Shown one piece after another: positions 1-6,908 of a DNA stretch of 64,000 nt. Source of the DNA: Sphingobacterium phlebotomi (GTDB lineage Bacteria; Bacteroidota; Bacteroidia; Sphingobacteriales; Sphingobacteriaceae); contig NZ_VTAV01000002.1 in assembly GCF_008180195.1 (NCBI RefSeq), forward strand, positions 1 through 64,000, in the 5' to 3' direction. Below the pieces are notes generated by a model that was given only the letters and a program-made list of their open reading frames with translations, did no database searches and was not told where the DNA came from. The position numbers and the translations under genes are program-made. Positions within the stretch are counted from its first letter, which is position 1, and each line of letters begins with the position of its first letter.

Positions 1-209
1 TCTGTTGACCGGATCGTCAGTAATATGTACTGTACGGCCCGGACCGAAAAAATTGTATCTTCTACAGCTCTCCCCCTTTAAAAGGGTCCTGCTGCGCCAC
101 ATGATCATATATCCTTAAAGAACTTTTTCGCCCCCGCTTCGCGCTTCGGCTCTATATATCTATACCGCTACGCGGCAGTCGATCTTCTGTTTTAACCCTT
201 TCGGGATGG

Positions 210-241
210 CAAAGGTAAGAGGTTTTTTGAAATCCGCAAAA
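210..241 (-). promoter_or_regulatory. Bacteroidota-type promoter, leftward (proximal)
   Basis: Minus-strand TTTTG (241-237), a 19-base spacer and TACCTTTG (217-210) make a second promoter in tandem with the one at 337-367. The expected start of transcription is near 203. The transcript would run off the left edge. Confidence 0.55.
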
Positions 242-336
242 TTTATTTTCAATTTCCAAAAAACAGTCCCCCGGTTGCCGGTTATCCCTCTTCATCATAC
301 CCCTTTCACCGACAACACCTCCCTCGCGGAGTGGGG

Positions 337-367
337 CAAAGGTAGAAAAATTAAACACATAATCCAA
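337..367 (-). promoter_or_regulatory. Bacteroidota-type promoter, leftward (distal)
   Basis: Read on the minus strand, TTGG (367-364) is followed after 19 bases by TACCTTTG (344-337). This matches the Bacteroidota primary-sigma pattern of a TTG-type -33 box and a TAnnTTTG -7 box. No gene follows inside the window. Confidence 0.55.
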
Positions 368-520
368 CACATACCTCCCTTTTAACATCCCAAAAAATAC
401 AAATCACTGGAAAACTGGTAGATATTTTTACTCCGGCTTAAGCCCGCCGATGGCTATGAGCCCTAAAGGCATCTCCCGAGACCGAAAAGTGTAAGCAATA
501 TGTTAAAAAAATATTTATTA

Positions 521-551
521 TTTGGAATATACGAAACACTTCGTACATTTA
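521..551 (+). promoter_or_regulatory. Promoter of the blaI-like/M56 pair
   Basis: TTTG (521-524), a 19-base spacer and TACATTTA (544-551) fit the Bacteroidota -33/-7 pattern with one mismatch in the -7 box. The two inverted repeats at 530-545 and 553-570 overlap the spacer, the -7 box and the expected start site, the layout expected of a repressed promoter. Confidence 0.5.
530..545. promoter_or_regulatory. Probable BlaI-family operator 1
   Basis: Perfect inverted repeat TACGAA-ACAC-TTCGTA. It shares its core with the second palindrome 24 bases downstream (centre to centre) and lies inside the promoter spacer. BlaI/MecI repressors bind such paired dyads upstream of their own genes. Assignment to the adjacent BlaI-like protein is inference from position. 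Confidence 0.6.
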
Positions 552-552
552 C

Positions 553-570
553 CTACGAAATCATTCGTAG
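553..570. promoter_or_regulatory. Probable BlaI-family operator 2
   Basis: Perfect inverted repeat CTACGAA-ATCA-TTCGTAG, ending 7 bases before the start codon of the regulator. It has the same TACGAA/TTCGTA half-sites and 4-base spacer as operator 1. Confidence 0.6.
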
Positions 571-577
571 ATAAAAC

Positions 578-931
578 ATGAAACCGACAGATAGTGAAAT
601 GGAAATATTGCAAATCCTCTGGGAAAAAGGGGAGAGCAGCGTACGAAGTGTACATGAAGAACTTAACAGAAAAGACGTTGGATATACCACCACGTTAAAA
701 CTTATGCAAATTATGCTAGATAAAGGAATAGTTTCGCGCGACACTTCGGCAAAGACTCATTTTTACAAAGCCTCATTAAGTAAAGAACAAACACAGCATA
801 CGTTTTTAGAAAAGATGATCAATACGGTGTACAATGGCTCTACTGCCCGTTTAGTTATGCAGGCACTTGGCAACAAACGTACTAGTAAGGCAGAAATCGA
901 ATTAATAAAAGAATATTTAAATAACCTTTAA
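578..931 (+). CDS. BlaI/MecI/CopY-family transcriptional repressor
   Basis: A 117-residue protein of the Penicillinase_R family. The first 70 or so residues form the winged helix-turn-helix, opening with the typical 'PTDSEMEILQILWEKGESSV' run, and the rest is the short helical dimerisation part. Length is normal for the family. The family represses its own operon until a partner membrane metalloprotease (BlaR/MecR) triggers its loss. Here the M56 peptidase gene starts 12 bases downstream, so the pair is almost certainly one operon. Two TACGAA-type palindromes at 530-570 are the likely binding sites. The signal sensed is unknown; no beta-lactamase gene is nearby, so a role in resistance should not be assumed. 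Confidence 0.9.
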   Translation: MKPTDSEMEILQILWEKGESSVRSVHEELNRKDVGYTTTLKLMQIMLDKGIVSRDTSAKTHFYKASLSKEQTQHTFLEKMINTVYNGSTARLVMQALGNKRTSKAEIELIKEYLNNL

Positions 932-943
932 AATCTACACGTT

Positions 944-2512
944 ATGGACAGCCTACTTCAAAATATCACGCAAGCACTAGGATGGAGCATGGCACATTCC
1001 CTTTGGCAGGGAGTGTTAACTTACGGAGCGTTACGCTTCATTTACCTCTTGTTGCCAAAACTTGCTTCTAAAAATAAATACGCTTTTGCTTTATTGGGAC
1101 AATTTATTCTCTCTATCTCCTTTATGATTACTTTTGGTTATTATATAGATGTTTCATCTACATCGGAAAAAGCAATTCTGCATGACGGAGGCACACTATT
1201 AACATTATCTCAAGAAACTCCCTCTTCGCTCTTAAACACACTGGAATCCTTGCTGCCGTGGCTGAGTTCTTTATATATAATAGGACTTTTTTTCCAATTC
1301 ATCCTTTTTAGTAGTAGTTTATCCAAACTCCATTACCTCAAAACACGAGGGCTATCCATTATACCAGTTACATGGAACCAATCTTTCCAAGATATTTGCT
1401 CCAAGCTACAAATCAAACAAAGTATACAGTTTCATTTATCTGAAAAAATATCCGTACCCCTAGTAATAGGACATTTAAAACCTATCATTCTATTTCCTAT
1501 TGCATTTGTCAATAATCTCAAATTAGAGCAAGTTGAATCTATATTAATACACGAACTGGCACATATTAAACGGTGGGATTACCTATTCAACCTATTTAAG
1601 GTCGCCATGGAAACAGTATTATTTTTTAACCCTTTTATTTGGCTTCTTTCACGCCATATAGAAACCGAACGCGAACATGCCTGTGATGACGTCGTAATGA
1701 AGTGGACGCCTTCATCCATTGCCTATGCTCAAGCACTAATGTCTGTTGAGTTTCTTAAGAACACCTCTACTCCCGTACACGCTATGGCAGCTGTCGGTAA
1801 AAAATATCATTTATTACATCGTATACAAAGAATCACGAATATGCAAAAGAATCATATCAATGCACGACAACATCTTATAGCTGTTCTTCTGTGCTCCTTC
1901 GCCTTAATCACCGTCGCTTGGATCGCGCCCGTAGAAACGCCAATTGCTGCTATGGAAGAAACAGACATCATAACTGTAATCCCTTCCACAACAACCTATC
2001 AAATACCCGAACCGCCGATTGCAACAGACTATCCTCCTCTTTCTCCTGACACCATACAACCTCCGTTGGCACCCAAGGCCAAAGATGTTACAACAGAAAG
2101 AGAGCCGCTTAAGGATATAGAAGCAGAAGCTAAAAAGATAGAAGCTTATTATAACGCTCCTGAATGGAAAGAAAAAATAGCACAAATTGAAGTGGACGCA
2201 CGCAAAATCGAAGAATACTATAATTCGTCAGAATGGAAAAACAAGATTGCGAACATAGAAATCCAAGCTAAAAAAGCAGAGGAATATTTCAATTCGCCGG
2301 AATGGGCGGCGAAAATAGCACAAATAGAGGCAAGCACCCATAAGATTGAGGAGTATTACAACTCGCCAGAATGGAATAGCAAGATTGCCGAAATCGAAGC
2401 ACAGGCTAAAAAAGCAGGAGAATATTTCAACTCGCCGGAATGGAAAAGCAAGATTTCTGATATCGAAGCAAAAGCTAAAAAGATGGTGGAAGACTTTAAC
2501 TCTCCTGAATAA
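944..2512 (+). CDS. M56-family (BlaR1-like) membrane metallopeptidase with 23-residue repeat tail
   Basis: A 522-residue membrane protein. Hydrophobic segments lie near residues 15-37, 44-66, 104-124, 215-236 and 310-330. The zinc site HELAH is at 203-207, followed by the conserved 'EREHACDD' region near 242, so the peptidase looks intact. After the last membrane segment comes a proline-rich linker (about 345-380), then five exact-length 23-residue repeats and a partial sixth (398-522). There is no penicillin-binding sensor domain, which BlaR1 proper carries. The neighbouring BlaI-like repressor is the probable cleavage target, directly or indirectly. The repeat tail probably replaces the sensor, but its ligand cannot be read from the sequence. 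It lies 12 bases behind the repressor gene. Confidence 0.88.
   Translation: MDSLLQNITQALGWSMAHSLWQGVLTYGALRFIYLLLPKLASKNKYAFALLGQFILSISFMITFGYYIDVSSTSEKAILHDGGTLLTLSQETPSSLLNTLESLLPWLSSLYIIGLFFQFILFSSSLSKLHYLKTRGLSIIPVTWNQSFQDICSKLQIKQSIQFHLSEKISVPLVIGHLKPIILFPIAFVNNLKLEQVESILIHELAHIKRWDYLFNLFKVAMETVLFFNPFIWLLSRHIETEREHACDDVVMKWTPSSIAYAQALMSVEFLKNTSTPVHAMAAVGKKYHLLHRIQRITNMQKNHINARQHLIAVLLCSFALITVAWIAPVETPIAAMEETDIITVIPSTTTYQIPEPPIATDYPPLSPDTIQPPLAPKAKDVTTEREPLKDIEAEAKKIEAYYNAPEWKEKIAQIEVDARKIEEYYNSSEWKNKIANIEIQAKKAEEYFNSPEWAAKIAQIEASTHKIEEYYNSPEWNSKIAEIEAQAKKAGEYFNSPEWKSKISDIEAKAKKMVEDFNSPE
2135..2512 (+). repeat. In-frame 69-bp tandem repeats (five full units plus a partial)
   Basis: Units of 69 bases begin at 2135, 2204, 2273, 2342 and 2411, with a partial unit from 2480 to the stop. 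Each encodes 23 residues with the core YYNSPEW followed by KIA-IEA and a lysine-rich end. The units differ at many codon positions, so this is a maintained protein repeat rather than a fresh duplication. Confidence 0.9.
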
Positions 2513-2536
2513 TATGATCATCCCGCTATAATGCAC

Positions 2537-2544
2537 TATCTTTG
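2537..2544 (+). promoter_or_regulatory. -7 box of the UPF0126 gene
   Basis: TATCTTTG matches TAnnTTTG exactly and lies 25 bases before the start codon at 2570. No clear -33 box is visible. Confidence 0.4.
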
Positions 2545-2569
2545 CGCATTATTATACTATTATTGAGGG

Positions 2570-3172
2570 ATGAACATACTTTATTACATCGACCTTCTTG
2601 GTACTATGGTATTCGCTATATCCGGCGCGATGGCTGCTAATCGTTCGGGAATAGACATTTTTGGCGCTACATTTACAGGATTCGTGACGGCAATTGGAGG
2701 AGGCTCTTTACGTGATGTGTTTTTAAATCTACGGCCGATATGGGTTGATGACAGTAATTACCTTGTTGCCATTTTAATAGGCGTTATTATTTCTATCGTT
2801 GCGAACAGACAGTTATATAGGCTGGCAAGAACGCTAACTTTCTTTGATGCATTGGGCATAGGTTTTTTCTGCGTGGTTGGTGTACAGAAGTCTCTTACCT
2901 ACGAAAGCACACAAACCGCGGCCGTAATTCTAGGTGTGTTTTCCGCTGTCATGGGAGGTGTTATTCGCGATACCTTGATGAATGAAACACCGTTGATTTT
3001 TCGAAAAGAAATATACGCCACGGCCTGTCTCTCCGGTGCAATTATGTATATGATTCTGGGCTCTTGGGGTGTTGATACGGCAATCAATGCCTTTGTCTCT
3101 ACCTTAACTGTTTCCGTTATCCGTCTTGTAGCAGTGAAGTATAAATTATCGTTACCCGGAATAGGGGGTTAA
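2570..3172 (+). CDS. UPF0126 (YadS/TRIC-type) inner-membrane protein
   Basis: A 200-residue, strongly hydrophobic protein with two tandem UPF0126 units (about residues 3-78 and 90-163). Each carries the family's glycine-rich stretch: 'TGFVTAIGGGSLRDV' in the first unit and 'VMGGVIRDTL' in the second. The family is related to trimeric intracellular cation channels, and some members have been linked to glycine uptake. The substrate here is not known. The gene has its own -7 box and a bidirectional terminator directly behind it, so it is probably monocistronic. Confidence 0.85.
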   Translation: MNILYYIDLLGTMVFAISGAMAANRSGIDIFGATFTGFVTAIGGGSLRDVFLNLRPIWVDDSNYLVAILIGVIISIVANRQLYRLARTLTFFDALGIGFFCVVGVQKSLTYESTQTAAVILGVFSAVMGGVIRDTLMNETPLIFRKEIYATACLSGAIMYMILGSWGVDTAINAFVSTLTVSVIRLVAVKYKLSLPGIGG

Positions 3173-3210
3173 AAAAGAAAAGGCAACTTCAGTGCTACCT
3201 TTTCTTTTTT
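3171..3210. terminator. Bidirectional intrinsic terminator
   Basis: A 13-base perfect stem (AAAAAAGAAAAGG at 3171-3183, its complement at 3198-3210) with A- and T-runs at the two ends. It serves both the rightward UPF0126 gene and the leftward deformylase gene, whose stop codon lies just inside the structure. Confidence 0.8.
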
Positions 3211-3782
3211 AGGTTGGGAAATTTCATTTTATATCCTACTTCTACCATACCTTTGGAGATAGTATCTAGTTTTCCTTTCAGCATCGCTTTCTTTAATGGA
3301 CTCAATTTATCCACGAAAAGTTTGCCTTCGATATGATCATATTCGTGCTGAACGACACGGGCTGCGAGTCCGGAAAGTTCCACTTCATGCTCCTCAAAAT
3401 TTTCATCCAAATAATTAATTACGACATGAGAAGGGCGCATAACCTCCTCGTTAATATCCGGAATGCTTAAACAACCTTCGCTAAAGCCCCATTTCTCCCC
3501 TTTTTCCTCTATGATAATAGGGTTAACCAGTACTTTTTTAAAGTCTTTCAATGCTGGATCTCCTTTATCATCTTCGTCATCTTCCGCAAAGGGGGAAGCA
3601 TCAATTACAAATAAACGAATAGGTAACCCGACCTGTGGTGCAGCGAGTCCCACTCCACGAGCTGCATACATGGTCTCAAACATGTCGCTAATCAACTCTT
3701 TCAAGTTAGGATAATCTTCATCAATCTCCTCTGCCTTTTTTCTCAATATAGGATCGCCGTAGGCGACAATAGGTAATTTCAT
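3195..3782 (-). CDS. def: Peptide deformylase
   Basis: A 195-residue cytoplasmic metalloenzyme that removes the formyl group from the first methionine of new proteins. All three family motifs are present: GVGLAAPQVG (43-52), EGCLS (102-106, the cysteine is a metal ligand) and QHEYDH (145-150, the two histidines are ligands and the glutamate is catalytic). Length is normal. A minus-strand -7 box TACCTTTG lies 35 bases upstream. It diverges from the GNAT-like gene at 3871. Confidence 0.97.
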   Translation of the reverse strand: MKLPIVAYGDPILRKKAEEIDEDYPNLKELISDMFETMYAARGVGLAAPQVGLPIRLFVIDASPFAEDDEDDKGDPALKDFKKVLVNPIIIEEKGEKWGFSEGCLSIPDINEEVMRPSHVVINYLDENFEEHEVELSGLAARVVQHEYDHIEGKLFVDKLSPLKKAMLKGKLDTISKGMVEVGYKMKFPNLKKKR

Positions 3783-3816
3783 CAGTTTAAAATCATCTAA
3801 TTTATCAATTCCTATG

Positions 3817-3824
3817 CAAAGGTA
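3817..3824 (-). promoter_or_regulatory. -7 box of def
   Basis: Minus-strand TACCTTTG (3824-3817) fits TAnnTTTG and lies 35 bases before the def start codon. The -33 region is not clear. Confidence 0.45.
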
Positions 3825-3856
3825 TCAATAATAATTTATACACATTTAGATTGTAT

Positions 3857-3864
3857 TAACTTTG
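3857..3864 (+). promoter_or_regulatory. -7 box directly before the GNAT-like gene
   Basis: TAACTTTG fits TAnnTTTG exactly and ends only 6 bases before the ATG at 3871. If used, the transcript would have almost no leader. It also argues against the in-frame TTG at 3862 as start, because that codon lies inside the box. Confidence 0.4.
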
Positions 3865-3870
3865 TATGAT

Positions 3871-4644
3871 ATGGGTATACCCTTAGCAATAGCAGATTTT
3901 ATTTTCGAACTAGAAAAGGGTTTGGATATTTCCTTTTCTCGCCAATGCTTAAATGAAGTGGTCATTCTACATTCCAAAACACCATATTTTGCTTTGGCTA
4001 TCTATTTCGCAGAAAATGGAGGGCGCATAAATGTAGGCAATATCCGTACTTTTCATATTGATCAAGATCAAATTTTAAAAGATCCATACAAAATTCTCTC
4101 TCGCTTGCACGCTCTTTTAGGGAAGGGAAAAGTGATTTATGCCCGTCAAACAGTCGTTGCTCGTATAGACAAACGCATAACTTTAGCTTTTCTAGAAGAA
4201 AACCACCTTCAAGTTGCCATTCCTGGCAAATATCGTTATGGCTTATTCCATGAGGGAGAACTTCTCTCAGTTGCCATTTTCAGCGGTGGTAGACGAATGC
4301 GGGAACAAGCATCAAACTATCGGTCTTTCGAACTCATACGTTTTTGCCACAAAGCAGGATACCGTGTGGTCGGCGGAATATCAAAACTCTTAAAGGCATT
4401 CACAGAAGATTTTCATCCAAATGATATTATGACGTATGTTGACCGGGATTGGGCACAGGTTTCGAATCTCCACACATTGGGCTTTCGGGAACAGGGACAT
4501 ACCTCACCGCAGGCGTTTTGGATTGTCGATAAGGACCGTTATTACATAGCGCATGCGGAGCATCTTTCCAAGCTTAAACAAACGTACCCGACAGGGTATC
4601 TTTCACATAACCAGGGGAGTACAAAATTAGTGCTTACGCTATGA
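3871..4644 (+). CDS. GNAT-like protein of unknown role (phage/homing-endonuclease-associated fold)
   Basis: A 257-residue protein that I cannot assign to a characterised enzyme. The middle part (roughly residues 120-225) has the pattern 'YGLFHEGELLSVAIFSGGR ... SFELIRFCHKAGYRVVGGISKLLKAF ... YVDRDWAQVSNLHTLGF', which resembles the GNAT-like domain found in some phage proteins and next to homing nucleases. No nuclease motif is seen. I placed the start at the ATG at 3871 rather than the TTG at 3862, which falls in the -7 box. It lies between def and a Gfo/Idh gene and is not in an obvious operon. Confidence 0.6.
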   Translation: MGIPLAIADFIFELEKGLDISFSRQCLNEVVILHSKTPYFALAIYFAENGGRINVGNIRTFHIDQDQILKDPYKILSRLHALLGKGKVIYARQTVVARIDKRITLAFLEENHLQVAIPGKYRYGLFHEGELLSVAIFSGGRRMREQASNYRSFELIRFCHKAGYRVVGGISKLLKAFTEDFHPNDIMTYVDRDWAQVSNLHTLGFREQGHTSPQAFWIVDKDRYYIAHAEHLSKLKQTYPTGYLSHNQGSTKLVLTL

Positions 4645-4769
4645 AACCGATCCCGATTTATTGGGAGCGCTCTCTTCGGCCATTTTAAGAAAAATAATTG
4701 GATGAAAACTAGTTTCGGTTGCGTATATTTAGCGTGATAAAATTTTACACTAAAACAAATTATTTATAC

Positions 4770-5942
4770 ATGAAACGTAAACTACGTATGGGCATGGTTG
4801 GCGGTGGCAAAGATGCTTTTATTGGAGCAGTACACCGGATCGCCGCCTTTATGGACGGAAAAATAGAGTTAGTTTGTGGTGCATTCAGTATCAATCCCGA
4901 GATTTCCAAACAATCTGCTGAAGAGCTTTTTGTTGCACCAGACCGTGTATATGCGGATTACGAAGAGATGATAACGAAAGAAGCTCAATTGCCTGAAGGT
5001 GAACGTATGGATTTCCTAACCATTGTTACACCTAATTTCCTACATTTTGCTCCGGCAAAGATGGCCTTGGAAAATGGTTTTGATGTTGTCGTAGAAAAAC
5101 CAATGACGGTCACATTAGATGAAGCAAAAGAGCTTAAAGCCGTCGTAGAAAAAACAGGGAGAACCCTTTGTCTTACGCATACTTATTCTGGCTACCCCAT
5201 GGTGAAGCAGGCTAAAGCAATGGTAAAAGAGCGGCATTTCGGAAAAATTCGGAAAATTGTGGTGGAATATCCTCAAGGCTGGTTAAGCCGTTTATCAGAG
5301 CGTGAGGGAAATGCCGGGGCCGCTTGGCGTGCCGATCCAAAGAAATCAGGTCTGTCTCTTGTTATGGGTGATATTGGAACACACGCCGCGCATTTAGCGG
5401 AATACGTTTCAGGGTTAAAAATCATAGAGTTGTGTGCTGACTTGAGCACTTTAGTAGAGGGGCGCGTACTCGATGATGACGGGTCGGTATTATTACGTTT
5501 TGACAATGGGGCAAAGGGAGTTCTAATGGCTTCACAAATCTCGGCTGGAGAAGAAAATGCCGTGAGAATCCGTATCTATGGTGAAAAAGGAGGTCTAGAG
5601 TGGGCAAACGAAGACCCTAACAACCTTATCATCAAAATGTTGGATCAGCCTCGGCAACTCTACCGGACCGGCAACGCATATACCGCACCTTATACATTAA
5701 GCTCATTTGCTACGCACAATACGCGTATACCGGCAGGACACCCTGAAGGATTGCTAGAGGCATTTGCAAACATCTATCGCAATTTCGCAGCTACTGCAAG
5801 CGCTAAACGGGAAGGCAGAACCCCTTCTCCAGAGGAATTGGATTTCCCATCTGTAGACGACGGCGTACGTGGGATGGCGTTTGTTCAATATGTTGTGGCT
5901 AGCAATGCCAGCAATGAAAAATGGACGAAATTTGAAGCGTGA
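4770..5942 (+). CDS. Gfo/Idh/MocA-family oxidoreductase
   Basis: A 390-residue NAD(P)-dependent oxidoreductase. The N-terminal Rossmann domain shows a glycine-rich loop ('MGMVGGG') and the family's 'EKPMTV' motif near residue 105; the C-terminal domain is the usual alpha/beta substrate part. The frame extends 17 codons upstream, but I chose the ATG at 4770 because the Rossmann strand begins right after it. The substrate is probably a sugar or cyclitol but cannot be told from sequence. No signal peptide is seen, so it is cytoplasmic. Its stop codon overlaps the GTG start of miaA (GTGA), suggesting translational coupling. Confidence 0.88.
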   Translation: MKRKLRMGMVGGGKDAFIGAVHRIAAFMDGKIELVCGAFSINPEISKQSAEELFVAPDRVYADYEEMITKEAQLPEGERMDFLTIVTPNFLHFAPAKMALENGFDVVVEKPMTVTLDEAKELKAVVEKTGRTLCLTHTYSGYPMVKQAKAMVKERHFGKIRKIVVEYPQGWLSRLSEREGNAGAAWRADPKKSGLSLVMGDIGTHAAHLAEYVSGLKIIELCADLSTLVEGRVLDDDGSVLLRFDNGAKGVLMASQISAGEENAVRIRIYGEKGGLEWANEDPNNLIIKMLDQPRQLYRTGNAYTAPYTLSSFATHNTRIPAGHPEGLLEAFANIYRNFAATASAKREGRTPSPEELDFPSVDDGVRGMAFVQYVVASNASNEKWTKFEA

Positions 5943-6844
5943 ACCACATCACAAGAATACACGAACTCATTCATCAGGCGAAAGGTAACCTTTCGCCTGA
6001 TTTATTAATCATTATACTTGGTCCTACCGCTTCGGGCAAAACGAAGCTAGCTGTTGAATTAGCTACCCAAATTAACGGTAGCATTATATCCGCAGACTCT
6101 CGTCAAGTCTACAGGAATATGGATATTGGCACAGGAAAAGATTTGGAAGATTATCGGGATGTACCGTACCATCTTATCGATATCAAAAACGCGGGAGATC
6201 AATATAACGTGGATCTCTTTCGTACAGATTTCTTCCAAGCTTATGACTATATTATAAGCCTACAAAAACGCCCTATACTTTGTGGCGGATCGGGCTCTTA
6301 TATACAGGCCGTTTTGCAGGAAAGACCTTACGCACAAATTCCAAAAGATAAGGATTTACAGCAAAAACTATCCTATTTAAGCAAAGGCGAGCTGCTAGCA
6401 CAAATACAAGAGATCGGTATTCCAAAAAACCTCAAAATAGATTTTGACAGTCATAAACGATTAGTGCGTGGTTTAGAAATTCTACTATATCTACAAGATC
6501 ACACCGAAATCTTACAACCGCAACGCGTCATTTCTAACTATCTTGTTTTCGGACTCCACCCCCCTCTAGAGCAGAGACGTGACTCCATCACGCACAGACT
6601 TCAAGAGCGTTTGCAACAGGGACTTATCGAAGAAGTGGAGAATTTAATTACCATGGGATTAAATTACGACAATTTAATTTATTACGGTTTAGAGTATAAA
6701 TACGTTGCGCTATACCTCCAGGGTTCGCTGACTCATAATCAATTGGTTAATAAGTTAAGCACAGAAATACATCGATATGCCAAACGGCAAATGACTTACT
6801 TCCGCAAAATGGAAAGGGATGGAATTAAAATACATTGGCTATAG
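5939..6844 (+). CDS. miaA: tRNA dimethylallyltransferase
   Basis: A 301-residue enzyme that adds a dimethylallyl group to A37 of tRNAs reading UNN codons. It shows the P-loop GPTASGKT (28-35), the 'SADSRQVYRNMDIGTGK' substrate loop that follows, and the C-terminal 'RQMTYFRK' signature. The start is a GTG overlapping the preceding stop codon, leaving a slightly long leader of 27 residues before the P-loop. An intrinsic terminator follows at 6860. Confidence 0.96.
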   Translation: MNHITRIHELIHQAKGNLSPDLLIIILGPTASGKTKLAVELATQINGSIISADSRQVYRNMDIGTGKDLEDYRDVPYHLIDIKNAGDQYNVDLFRTDFFQAYDYIISLQKRPILCGGSGSYIQAVLQERPYAQIPKDKDLQQKLSYLSKGELLAQIQEIGIPKNLKIDFDSHKRLVRGLEILLYLQDHTEILQPQRVISNYLVFGLHPPLEQRRDSITHRLQERLQQGLIEEVENLITMGLNYDNLIYYGLEYKYVALYLQGSLTHNQLVNKLSTEIHRYAKRQMTYFRKMERDGIKIHWL

Positions 6845-6859
6845 TATACATACTTCTAT

Positions 6860-6892
6860 AAAAAAAGGAGATCGATTTGATCTCCTTTTTTT
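6860..6892. terminator. Bidirectional intrinsic terminator (miaA / rng)
   Basis: A 14-base perfect stem (AAAAAAAGGAGATC at 6860-6873 and its complement at 6879-6892) with a 5-base loop and T-runs on both strands. It sits between the converging miaA and rng genes. Confidence 0.85.
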
Positions 6893-6908
6893 ATAATCTC
6901 TCCTAGAC

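Larger units (their letters stand above)
1..520. other. Non-coding left edge, no gene seen
   Basis: I find no convincing reading frame here. A 78-codon frame on the minus strand (152-388) begins in a promoter-like region and resembles no family I know. The stretch holds two minus-strand promoter-like elements (listed separately), a short palindrome GGCTTAAGCC at 436-445, and several small GC-rich hairpins between 100 and 205 (for example CCGC-GTA-GCGG). Leftward transcripts from these promoters would leave the window, so the gene or RNA they serve is probably beyond base 1. Confidence 0.5.

Noticed and set aside
152..388. 78-codon leftward frame at the left edge
   Set aside because: It starts upstream of two promoter-like elements that lie inside it, has no family resemblance, and its composition follows the local GC-rich hairpins.
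2135..2479. Tandem 69-base repeats as a possible CRISPR or mobile repeat
   Set aside because: They are in frame, have no spacers, and encode a regular protein pattern.
2228..2536. Leftward frame opposite the M56 repeat tail
   Set aside because: An antisense shadow kept open by the 69-base periodicity of the real gene.
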